From NCBI GenBank assembly GCA_014879465.1, contig JACSSA010000114.1, positions 1 through 40,005 on the forward strand: a stretch of 40,005 nt of DNA, read 5' to 3'. The notes beneath the pieces are model-generated. The model did no database searches and had not been told where the DNA came from. It saw only the letters and a program-made list of their open reading frames with translations. The position numbers and the translations under genes were made by a program. Shown one piece after another: positions 32,512 to 39,561 of the stretch; positions within the stretch are counted from its first letter, which is position 1; every line of letters begins with the position of its first letter. This stretch comes from Rhodothermales bacterium. Lineage in GTDB: Bacteria > Bacteroidota > Rhodothermia > Rhodothermales > BA12.

Positions 32512-33981
32512 ATGCCCCGATTTGCCCGCGCCATCCTTGTTGCCCTTCTCGCCGCGCCCGTCGTTGTGGCCCAACCTGCGGGCGAACACCGCGCCGGAGC
32601 CGCCGTCGCACCGGGGACGGTGGTCGACGTCGGACGGCCCGCGCACAGCGCGTTCGACCCGCGCGACGAAATCGTCTACGAACTGTTCGTCCGCAACGCC
32701 ACGCCGGAGGGCACTTTGGCGGCCGCCCAAACGCTGCTGCCGCAAATCAAGGCCCTCGGCACCACAACCGTTTGGCTAATGCCCATCCACCCGATTGGGC
32801 TGGAAGGCCGAAAGGGCACGTTTGGTAGCCCGTACAGTGTGCGCGATTATACGGCCGTCAACCCCGATTTCGGGACGGCCGACGATTTTCGCGCCTTTGT
32901 GGACGCCGCGCACGCTCTGGGGATGAAGGTGATGCTCGACTGGGTCGCCAACCATACGGCGTGGGATCATCCGTGGATTGCGCAGCATCCGGAGTACTAC
33001 ACGAAAGACGCGTCGGGCCGCATCGTCCCACCCAACCCCGACTGGACGGACGTCGCCGACCTCGACTACGGCAACCCCGGACTGCGCCGCGCCATGATCG
33101 ATGCGCTTCGGTTTTGGGTGACGGCCTACGGCGTAGACGGCTACCGCTGCGACGTGGCGGAGATGGTGCCCGCCGATTTCTGGCGCGAGGCCATCGCCGA
33201 ACTGCGTACGATCAAGCCCGTGCTGATGCTGGCCGAAGGCGCGACGCCGGAGCTGTACGACGCGGGCTTCGACCTGACGTACGACTGGCCGCTCTACCAA
33301 GCGATGAAGCGTGTCTGGAACGGCGCACCGCTGGCCGATCTGGCCGCGCCGCTTTCGGCCAACCAACCCAAGCTGCGCTTCACCACCAACCACGACGAGA
33401 CCGCGTGGGACGCCCCGCCGATGTTCCGCTTCAACGGCGGCCTCGGCGCGATGGCGGCGTTCTGGACGGTCGCGCTGCTGCCCGGAGCGCCGCTCGTCTA
33501 CACCGGCCAAGAGCACGGCAACACGGCCATCGTCCCGCTGTTTGAACACATGCCGCTGGCTTCCCTGGACTACCGCACCCGCGACGAGTACGAAGCGGCG
33601 CTGCTGCTGCGTGAGGCGCATCCGGTGCTTCGCGAGGGGGCCTTGCGGGTTTTGGATGCGGGCAACGACGGCGTGCTGCTGTTCGAGCGCCTCTTGGGCG
33701 AGGCGCGGGTGCTGGTCGCCGTGAACGTCCGGCCCGCGCCGACCGTCTACACTCCGTCCGAGACGCTCCAAGCGTCGTACAACGGCACGGTCGAGCGCCG
33801 GGGCCGCCGGACGGTGGACGTGCCCGGCGTTCGCACGGTGCAGGTCGTCACCGCCGCGCTGTGGGACGGCACCGACGGCGATCCGTCGCGCCTGAGCGCC
33901 CCGCTGGGCTTGCCCGCCCGCGTCGACCTCGCTCCGTACGAAGTCCGCACATGGGGCACGGTCGTGCTGCGCACGCGCTGA
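32512..33981 (+). CDS. Exported GH13 alpha-amylase-family enzyme
   Basis: A 489-residue glycosidase with a signal peptide (1-20, ending VVVAQ). The GH13 barrel begins at ~50 (DEIVYELFVRNATPEG). All four signature regions are present: DWVANH (D143), DGYRCDVAEM (nucleophile D214), LAEGATPE (acid/base E242) and TNHDE (D295). A C-terminal beta-sandwich follows from ~390 to the end. There is no T9SS domain and no lipobox, so it is predicted to be soluble in the periplasm, or secreted by another route. It is the fourth alpha-glucan enzyme of the window, about 8 kb from the main locus and without its operator. Exact specificity (alpha-amylase or alpha-glucosidase type) cannot be read from the motifs alone. 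Confidence 0.92.
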   Translation: MPRFARAILVALLAAPVVVAQPAGEHRAGAAVAPGTVVDVGRPAHSAFDPRDEIVYELFVRNATPEGTLAAAQTLLPQIKALGTTTVWLMPIHPIGLEGRKGTFGSPYSVRDYTAVNPDFGTADDFRAFVDAAHALGMKVMLDWVANHTAWDHPWIAQHPEYYTKDASGRIVPPNPDWTDVADLDYGNPGLRRAMIDALRFWVTAYGVDGYRCDVAEMVPADFWREAIAELRTIKPVLMLAEGATPELYDAGFDLTYDWPLYQAMKRVWNGAPLADLAAPLSANQPKLRFTTNHDETAWDAPPMFRFNGGLGAMAAFWTVALLPGAPLVYTGQEHGNTAIVPLFEHMPLASLDYRTRDEYEAALLLREAHPVLREGALRVLDAGNDGVLLFERLLGEARVLVAVNVRPAPTVYTPSETLQASYNGTVERRGRRTVDVPGVRTVQVVTAALWDGTDGDPSRLSAPLGLPARVDLAPYEVRTWGTVVLRTR

Positions 33982-34239
33982 AGACAGGCGTTAGGGGACG
34001 CTGTGCGAGAGTGCTTCCCCGTATCGGATCGTACGACGCACATCGTATCGAGAGGTTGGTCGTATTCGTTGTGATGATTGCAAACACTCTCGTTTGTTTT
34101 GCACCGCATATCGTTCTTTTCCTCCAACTGAACGATTTTCGTAACTACAAGAAGCAGTGCTGCGCATGCCTGCGAGTCACGGAACGTCATCTCACCGCTA
34201 TTCCCCAGTTCATCGCAGGAACTACAAGAAGCAAGCCGT
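33982..34239. other. Lower-GC intergenic stretch
   Basis: A 258-base spacer clearly richer in A+T than its surroundings, with no coding frame that I can support. It holds the direct repeat described at 34143-34233. The start of the fragment gene at 34240 lies at its end. Confidence 0.5.
34143..34233. repeat. 14-bp direct repeat AACTACAAGAAGCA
   Basis: AACTACAAGAAGCA occurs at 34143-34156 and again at 34220-34233, 77 bases apart from start to start, in the AT-richer stretch before the aspartic-protease-like fragment. It could be a leftover of a small duplication or a pair of binding sites; nothing more can be said. Confidence 0.6.
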
Positions 34240-34551
34240 ATGATACAAGACCTTTGCACGCTATCTATTCTGCTTGCGATCGCCCCAATGGCGAGTAGTC
34301 AAGACCTCTGCAGTCTGGACAAGGCGAAGATGATCCCGTTACGAGACGCCACCTACAGAGCGTATCCGTTCACGTTCTCGCTGGAGGGAACTGCCATCGC
34401 AGGGGGGACGCCCTATGAGATCCACTTCGACACGGGGAGTTGGACGACGAGCATTCCCGGCGGTGCTCTGGACTTCTCCAAGCTCACGGTCATCTACCGT
34501 TTGACCAAAGGCGCAGACACGTTTGTGAGCCTAATCACGCTGGTTCGGTAG
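34240..34551 (+). pseudogene. Truncated secreted aspartic-protease-like (retropepsin-like) gene
   Basis: A 103-residue frame from the ATG at 34240. Residues 1-20 are a plausible signal peptide (LSILLAIAPMASSQ). After ~25 residues comes YPFTFSLEGTAIAGGTPYEI and then HFDTGSW, with D64-T-G-S, the catalytic motif of aspartic proteases of the pepsin/retropepsin fold. In that fold the active-site Asp sits early, and 60-100 further residues are needed; here the frame stops 40 residues later, so the domain cannot be complete. Base composition and codon use are less GC-rich than in all neighbours. The most likely reading is a decayed or truncated acquired gene; a genuine small secreted protein is possible. 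The 128 bases after it show no continuation in another frame. Confidence 0.5.
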
Positions 34552-34679
34552 GCTTGGGTCGAGATGGAGGGCACAAAACGTCGCTTCGGATGACGAGGAG
34601 ACGTGCGGCTTCGTAGCGCAACAGTCCTCGTTTTGAGTGCCACCGATTGCGGGTCCAATCCCTTGCAAACCGAAGGCGG
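34552..34679. other. Short spacer between the fragment gene and the thioesterase stop
   Basis: No gene is supported here. The stretch 34617-34675 has a tRNA-like flavour (TAGCGCAACAG, GGGTCCAATCCC) but does not fold as a tRNA. A remnant of a tRNA-like integration site is only a speculation. Confidence 0.3.
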
Positions 34680-35123
34680 CTACCTCGCCGACCGCTCCCA
34701 CATCGCGCGGAAGGCGTCGGGGAGGGAGACGGGACGGCCGGTTTCGTAGCTCACCCACACGAGCGTCGTCTCGGCGGTGGCGCAGAGCACGTCTGGCACG
34801 TCGGCGGTGCGCAGTTCGTAATAAAACACCAGCGACGAGCGGCGCGGCTCTTCCGACCAGATGTCGATCACGACCGTGGCCGGGTAGACGATGGGCCGTT
34901 TGTAGGTGATCGCCGCATGCGCCACCACGGGGCCGCGCTCCTTTGTCCACGCCTCGTCGGCGTCGGGCAGGGCGGCCAGCCAGTCGGTGCGCACCTGTTC
35001 GAGCAGCGTCAGGTAGGTAGCGTTGTTGAGGTGACCGAGCGCGTCCATGTCGCCCCAGCGGATCGCAATGCGCCCGGTGAAGGCATGGCGGCGTTCAGTC
35101 GGAGCCGGGCGATCGAGGGCCAT
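34680..35123 (-). CDS. Acyl-CoA thioesterase, 4HBT/YbgC-type hotdog fold
   Basis: A 147-residue hotdog-fold protein of the 4-hydroxybenzoyl-CoA thioesterase family. RWGDMDALGHLNNATYL (~22-38) is the signature with the catalytic Asp and the His-x-Asn element, and AHAAITYKRPIVYPATVVI forms the central strands. Such enzymes hydrolyse acyl-CoA (or acyl-carrier) thioesters in the cytoplasm; the substrate varies widely. The length is typical and the ATG at 35123 puts the signature at the usual place. It is 129 bases downstream of the sigma-factor gene on the same strand and may be read from the same transcript. Confidence 0.88.
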   Translation of the reverse strand: MALDRPAPTERRHAFTGRIAIRWGDMDALGHLNNATYLTLLEQVRTDWLAALPDADEAWTKERGPVVAHAAITYKRPIVYPATVVIDIWSEEPRRSSLVFYYELRTADVPDVLCATAETTLVWVSYETGRPVSLPDAFRAMWERSAR

Positions 35124-35252
35124 CCTCAGTGCTGCAAGAAGTCCTTGGTATCAGATGGTCATGGCGGGCGAGGCGCAGCGACTCAACCAACGAGATGGCT
35201 TCGTCGGCCTCCTCGCGATGCCAGTCCATTGACCGTATGTTTGTCGCCGCGC

Positions 35253-35954
35253 TCAGGCGTAGAGTTCTTCGGTCTCCTCTTCGTCCGACGACGCGTTGCT
35301 GCTGCCGTCGAAGAACGGGTAGACGTCTTTGAGGAGCTGCTGGAGCTTGGTGCGCCCCCGGTTGATGCGGCTTTTGACCGTGCCCATCGGCAGGCCCGTG
35401 ATCTCGGCGATCTCCTCGTAGGCGAGCTGCTGGATGTCGCGCAGCACCACGACCTCGCGGAACGACGGCGGGATTTCCTTGAGCGCCTGCTGGATGTAGG
35501 CGTCCTGGATCATCGACTCCGCGTGCTTGTCGGGCGCGAACGTCTCGTCCGGGATTTCCATCTCGTACTCCTCGTTGTCGCGGTTGACCGACTGGAGGCT
35601 GTACATCCGCCGCCGCTTGCGCTTGCGGTACTCGCTCCGCGCCAGGTTGCCGGCAATGGTGTAGAGCCACGTCGAGAACTTGGCGATCCGCTGGTACGAA
35701 TGGCGGTTGCGGTGGACGCGCAAGAACGTCTCTTGCAGCAAGTCTTCGCAGCGCTTGACGTCGCCGAGGAAGCCGTAGAGGTAGCGCATCAGCCGCTCCG
35801 AATAGCGCTCAACCAGCAGGTTGAAAGCTTCCACGGTGCCCCCCTGAAACTGCTCCATCAGGTCCTCGTCGTTCATCGCTTGCAAGGCGGCAAGGCGCGA
35901 CGAGGCGGGCGTGCGGCGGATGAGGGTGCGGGAAACGGTGGTGGTTTCGGTCAC
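35253..35954 (-). CDS. Sigma-70 family RNA polymerase sigma factor (ECF-like)
   Basis: A protein of about 233 residues that directs RNA polymerase to alternative promoters. Region 2 runs from ~30 to ~105 (FNLLVERYSERLMRYLYGFL, CEDLLQETFLRVHRN, FSTWLYTIAGNLARSEYRKR) and region 4 from ~150 to ~205 (EIPPSFREVVVLRDIQQLAY, EEIAEITGLPMGTVKSRINR). An acidic tail, SSDEEETEELYA, ends it. No regions 1 or 3 are present, so it is of the ECF class. I use the GTG at 35954 (VTETTTVSR); an ATG 26 codons later (35876) is also possible, while the open frame before 35954 is not sigma-like. There is no anti-sigma gene next to it. It is divergent from the isoaspartyl peptidase gene. Confidence 0.92.
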   Translation of the reverse strand: MTETTTVSRTLIRRTPASSRLAALQAMNDEDLMEQFQGGTVEAFNLLVERYSERLMRYLYGFLGDVKRCEDLLQETFLRVHRNRHSYQRIAKFSTWLYTIAGNLARSEYRKRKRRRMYSLQSVNRDNEEYEMEIPDETFAPDKHAESMIQDAYIQQALKEIPPSFREVVVLRDIQQLAYEEIAEITGLPMGTVKSRINRGRTKLQQLLKDVYPFFDGSSNASSDEEETEELYA

Positions 35955-36212
35955 GTTGGGGAGCGACTCGCGAAGGAGCCACAAGGGAAGGTGCGAGAGA
36001 GGAGGGCCGCGCCGGAGGGCAGGGCGAAGCGAACGGTACGAAAAACAGAGGGTGTCTGACGGGAACTCTGGAAGAATCTTCGCTATTCCGCGCCGCCGTG
36101 GCCCCAAGATCGGAACGAAACGCCTCTATCGCAACGGGCGAGGTGTGAAGGGATTGTGCCGGATGGCTTTCTTGATGGCGATATTGCCTCCCGATCTTAT
36201 GCCGCCCCAACG

Positions 36213-37289
36213 ATGCGCCTGCTCTTTGCCGCCCTTGCCTTGCTGATGGTCTCGCCCGTTGCCTCCACCGCGCAGCCTGCCCCCGAACGGCCCATCGCGC
36301 TGGCGCTGCATGGCGGCGCGGGCACGATCCTCCGGCAGAACCTCACGCCCGAACGCGAGGCCGCCGTCCGCGCAGCCCTCGAACAGGCGCTCGACGCGGG
36401 CTACGCTGTGCTCCTGCGCGGCGGCACGGCGCTCGACGCGGTGGAAGCGACGATCCGCGTGCTCGAAGAGTCGCCGCACTTCAACGCGGGCGTCGGCGCG
36501 GTGCTCACCGACGCGGGCACAGCGGAACTCGACGCGGCGGTGATGGACGGGCGCACCCGCGCCGCCGGGGCAGTGTCGGGCATCACGACCGTCCGCTCGC
36601 CCATCCAACTGGCCCGCCGGGTGATGGAACGCTCGCCGCATGTGATGCTCGTCGGGGCCGGAGCGGAGGAGTTCGCCGGGCAGCAGGGGCTGGAACGGGT
36701 GACGAACGACTTCTTCATCCTGCCCGAACGCCGCGAGCAGCTTCGCCGGATGCAGGAAAACCGACGCACCGGCTTCAACGCCCTCGGCGTGCCCGACCCG
36801 TCGTTTGTCTCGCCCGAACGGTTCGACGCGGCGCTGGCGGCGTCGCCGGATCTGTCGGGCGGGATGGAGCACAAGTTTGGGACGGTAGGCGCGGTGGCGC
36901 TCGACCGCGACGGCAATCTCGCCGCCGGAACGAGCACGGGCGGGATGATGGGCAAGAAGTTCGGGCGCGTCGGGGATGCACCCATCATCGGGGCCGGAAC
37001 GTACGCCGACAACGCCACGTGCGCCGTGAGTGCCACCGGCCACGGCGAGTACTTCATCCGCGCTGTCGTGGCGCACGATATCGCGTCCATTATTCGCTAC
37101 ACCGGACTGTCGCTTACGCAAGCCGCCAGCGCGGTCGTGCACGGCTCGCTGGTCGAAATGGGCGGCGGCGGCGGGGTCATTGCCGTCGATCCTCAAGGCC
37201 GTGTGACGATGCCGTTCAACACGCCGGGAATGTACCGCGCCGCCATCGACGGGGCTGGAAACCGCACCGTTGCCATCTTCCGCGACTAA
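36213..37289 (+). CDS. Exported isoaspartyl peptidase / plant-type L-asparaginase (Ntn hydrolase)
   Basis: A 358-residue protein with a signal peptide (1-20, ending ASTAQ), so it acts in the periplasm or outside. IALALHGGAGTI starts the mature enzyme. The autocleavage site is GTVGAVALD, with the nucleophile Thr224 that becomes the first residue of the beta subunit. AAGTSTGGMMGKKFGRVGD and IGAGTYADN line the active site, as in the E. coli IaaA group. The enzyme is made as one chain and splits itself; it removes isoaspartyl residues from dipeptides and hydrolyses asparagine. The ATG at 36213 places a normal signal peptide at the front. Family and processing are confident; it stands alone in its transcript. 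Confidence 0.93.
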   Translation: MRLLFAALALLMVSPVASTAQPAPERPIALALHGGAGTILRQNLTPEREAAVRAALEQALDAGYAVLLRGGTALDAVEATIRVLEESPHFNAGVGAVLTDAGTAELDAAVMDGRTRAAGAVSGITTVRSPIQLARRVMERSPHVMLVGAGAEEFAGQQGLERVTNDFFILPERREQLRRMQENRRTGFNALGVPDPSFVSPERFDAALAASPDLSGGMEHKFGTVGAVALDRDGNLAAGTSTGGMMGKKFGRVGDAPIIGAGTYADNATCAVSATGHGEYFIRAVVAHDIASIIRYTGLSLTQAASAVVHGSLVEMGGGGGVIAVDPQGRVTMPFNTPGMYRAAIDGAGNRTVAIFRD

Positions 37290-37513
37290 AGGTAAGTCGC
37301 TGCGGTGCAAGGGTTTGGTGTGTGCATCCGAGTTTGGCTCCGAGCCTGCGTCGAAGGCATGGGCATCGGGCGGAACGGCGGGATGCGCGGCCCAGAATGC
37401 GGCGCGGAAAGGGGCGCGATCGGAAAGGTTGGCACGGGCGTTGGAAGGAAATCGGGCAACGGCTCGTTCCAGCGTCCACGCAACCTCTTGATCCCTTCTT
37501 TCACCCCACTCCT

Positions 37514-37999
37514 ATGCGTAACCGCTTCTCCCTTCTCGCCCTGGCGCTGATGACGCTCTTCGTCGCTGCGTGCGACACCACCAGCAACAGAACCATCATC
37601 GATACCGACGTCTACGTCACGGAAGTCGACTTCAACGTGGCCAGCGCCACGCTCAACGGCACGGTGCTCTCGCAGCAGTTCGCCGTTCCGGCCATCGACA
37701 ACAATGCCGCCGCCGTGCTGGCGTACTTCTACGAGCAAGGGACGTGGACGGCCATGCCGTACACCTACGCCGTAGACGATGCGCAGCTGCAGGCGGTGTC
37801 GTACACGATCTCGCTCGGCCATGCCTTCTCGCACGAGACGTTCGAGGCGTTTTACGAGTCGTCTGCCGCCGACGTGAACCTGCGCCAGCAGCCGTCGCGC
37901 CGCATCCGCGTCGTGGTGCTTGGCGACTATGCGGCCAAGCAGAACGTGGACTTCTCGGACTACAACGCCGTCAAGGCCGCTTTCCACCTGCCCGACTGA
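37514..37999 (+). CDS. Small predicted lipoprotein of unknown function
   Basis: A 161-residue protein I do not recognise. Residues 1-20 form a lipoprotein signal (LALMTLFVAACDTT, lipid-bearing Cys 20). The mature part is beta-rich (TIIDTDVYVTEVDFNVASAT, TWTAMPYTYAV, RIRVVVLGDYAAK), about 140 residues, and could be a single sandwich domain. No motif for catalysis or metal binding is visible. The 224 bases before it show no gene. A hairpin terminator with a run of seven T follows 24 bases after the stop. Confidence 0.75.
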   Translation: MRNRFSLLALALMTLFVAACDTTSNRTIIDTDVYVTEVDFNVASATLNGTVLSQQFAVPAIDNNAAAVLAYFYEQGTWTAMPYTYAVDDAQLQAVSYTISLGHAFSHETFEAFYESSAADVNLRQQPSRRIRVVVLGDYAAKQNVDFSDYNAVKAAFHLPD

Positions 38000-38023
38000 T
38001 CTTGGTCGATGGCGCGTTTGCCC

Positions 38024-38060
38024 ACCCTGTCAGGGTCACCGACTCTGACAGGGTTTTTTT
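38024..38060 (+). terminator. Rho-independent terminator, CTGTCAGG family
   Basis: ACCCTGTCAG (38024-38033) pairs perfectly with CTGACAGGGT (38045-38054), with further inner pairing, and TTTTTTT is at 38054-38060. It closes the small lipoprotein gene and lies directly against the stop of the convergent gene at 38059. The stem core is the same as at 396 and 30075. Confidence 0.9.
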
Positions 38061-38526
38061 ATGTGCCAAACCGCTGGCCGAGCATCGCGCAGAGCGCTTC
38101 GAGGTGACGCTGGTCGGTGGTCGTGAACGCATCGGGGGCGTTGGAATCCACGTCCAGCACGGCCAGCACCTCGCCCGAGGGCGTGAGTACCGGCACGACG
38201 ATCTCGCTGCGGGTCGACGACGAGCAGGCGATGTGACCGGGAAACGCCTCCACATCCGGCACGAGCTGTGTCGTTTTCGTCCGCGCCGCCGCGCCGCATA
38301 CGCCCCGGCTAAACGGGATGCGCAGGCATCCGTGGCCGCCTTGGTACGGCCCGATCACCAGCATTTGGGGCGACGTTTGGCGGTAGAATCCCGTCCAATG
38401 GTAGTGCGCGAAGGTGTGGTGAAGCTCGCTCGCCACCGTCGCCATCGCCGCCACCCAGTCGGTCTCGCCGTCGATCAGCGCATCGATGCGGGCACGCACG
38501 TCGACGTACGTTTCGTCGGTATCCAT
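38059..38526 (-). CDS. msrC: Free methionine-(R)-sulfoxide reductase (GAF-domain fRMsr)
   Basis: A 155-residue single GAF domain. It reduces free methionine-(R)-sulfoxide with electrons from thioredoxin, as a defence against oxidation. HYHWTGFYR (41-49), GPYQGGHGCLRIPF and RGVCGAAA, then IACSSSTRSEIVVPV, are the family blocks. The three redox cysteines are C67, C77 and C101, and their spacing of 10 and 24 residues is that of the characterised enzymes. The ATG at 38526 gives the normal length; the frame is open for 24 more codons, but that part is AT-rich and unlike the family. It lies 81 bases after the Sua5-type gene on the same strand, behind an AT-rich spacer that probably holds its own promoter. 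Confidence 0.93.
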   Translation of the reverse strand: MDTDETYVDVRARIDALIDGETDWVAAMATVASELHHTFAHYHWTGFYRQTSPQMLVIGPYQGGHGCLRIPFSRGVCGAAARTKTTQLVPDVEAFPGHIACSSSTRSEIVVPVLTPSGEVLAVLDVDSNAPDAFTTTDQRHLEALCAMLGQRFGT

Positions 38527-38585
38527 CGGATTGTAGGTTGTGTCGTTTGTGGTGTATGGAGATGCGATTGTTTTCAATGCACGAT

Positions 38586-38606
38586 AAATCGTACACAAAA
38601 ATCGTA
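38586..38606. repeat. AAATCGTA direct repeat in the msrC upstream spacer
   Basis: AAATCGTA occurs at 38586-38593 and 38599-38606, a 13-base step. It is in the only strongly AT-rich piece of this end of the window, between the Sua5-type stop and the msrC start. It could be a regulator site or part of the promoter. Confidence 0.4.
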
Positions 38607-38607
38607 T

Positions 38608-39561
38608 TTATTCGGCGGCGCGAAGTATGCGGTCGCGGAGGGCGTGGGCGAGGGTTTCCGGTTGGTCGGGTGGCAGTCGGCAGACGAGCGCTTCAAGGCC
38701 CAACGCGTCGGCTTCGCGGAACGTCCGGAAAAGGGCGTGGGCGTAGTCGGGTACGGTGGCGAACGTCCAAATCTGCGCAAACGGCGACGGATCGTCGGGT
38801 GGGACAAGGCCGAGCCATCCGGCGGGAGAGTGGACGTGGGGAACGGGGGCGTTGGGTTCTACGGCCACGATGCGGGTGCGTGGGGCGTAGTGCCGGTGGC
38901 GGGTGCCGGGGCTGCGGCGGGCAAGCTCGCTCCCGCGTGCCGCTCGGACGGTTTCGGGCACGACGCGTCGGAGGTCGGCGAGCGTGACGGCACCGTCGCG
39001 CAGTACGACGGGGATGCCCTGTGTGACGTCCACGACCGTCGATTCCAGCCCTGCCGTGGCAGGCGGCCCGTCGAGCACCGCATCGATGCGTCCGTCCAGA
39101 TCGAGCAGGACGGCGTGGGCATCGGTAGGGCTTGGGCGTCCTGAACGGTTTGCCGACGGCGCGGCCACCGGGACCCCGCACGCCGCGAGGAAGGAGTGGG
39201 CTTCGGGCAAATTCGGCACGCGCAGGCCCACGGTACCAAGCCCTGCCGTCACGGCCTCGGCCAGTCCGGCATCGGCGCGAAGCGGAACGACGAGCGTGAG
39301 CGGGCCGGGCCAAAACGCATCCATCAGCCGCCGCGCGGTCGTCGACACGACGGCGAAGGCGCTGGCGTCGGCGGCATCGGCAAGGTGGACGATCAGCGGA
39401 TTGTCGGTCGGGCGACCTTTGGCGGCAAAGAGTCGCCCGACCGCCTGTGCGTTGCGGGCGTCCGCGCCAAGGCCGTAGACCGTCTCGGTCGGAAACGCGA
39501 CCAGCTCGCCGCGCCGAAGCCGCCCGGCGGCGTCGCGCCCATCGGTCAGCAGTGTTGTCAC
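38608..39561 (-). CDS. sua5: Threonylcarbamoyl-AMP synthase, Sua5 type
   Basis: A 317-residue enzyme that makes threonylcarbamoyl-AMP from threonine, bicarbonate and ATP, for the t6A37 modification of tRNAs that read ANN codons. The YrdC domain covers ~10-190: GELVAFPTETVYGLGADA, FAAKGRPTDNPLIVH, WPGPLTLVV, GLRVPNLPEA and APSANRSGRPSPT. The extra C-terminal Sua5 domain covers ~210-317 after SPGTRHRHYAP, so it is the long form. It starts with a GTG inside the GTGA overlap with the stop of the RuBisCO-like gene, so its translation depends on that gene. The pairing of a tRNA-modification gene with a RuBisCO-like gene is unusual, or at least not one I know. Confidence 0.94.
   Translation of the reverse strand: MTTLLTDGRDAAGRLRRGELVAFPTETVYGLGADARNAQAVGRLFAAKGRPTDNPLIVHLADAADASAFAVVSTTARRLMDAFWPGPLTLVVPLRADAGLAEAVTAGLGTVGLRVPNLPEAHSFLAACGVPVAAPSANRSGRPSPTDAHAVLLDLDGRIDAVLDGPPATAGLESTVVDVTQGIPVVLRDGAVTLADLRRVVPETVRAARGSELARRSPGTRHRHYAPRTRIVAVEPNAPVPHVHSPAGWLGLVPPDDPSPFAQIWTFATVPDYAHALFRTFREADALGLEALVCRLPPDQPETLAHALRDRILRAAE

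Noticed and set aside
34617-34675. tRNA-like stretch (TAGCGCAACAG ... GGGTCCAATCCC)
   Set aside because: The T-arm-like part pairs only in part, no matching anticodon stem or acceptor stem can be formed, and there is no CCA or discriminator context.
37290-37513. Short open frames between the isoaspartyl peptidase and the small lipoprotein
   Set aside because: They have no signal peptide, motif or start context, and the composition is not gene-like; I see nothing in this gap.
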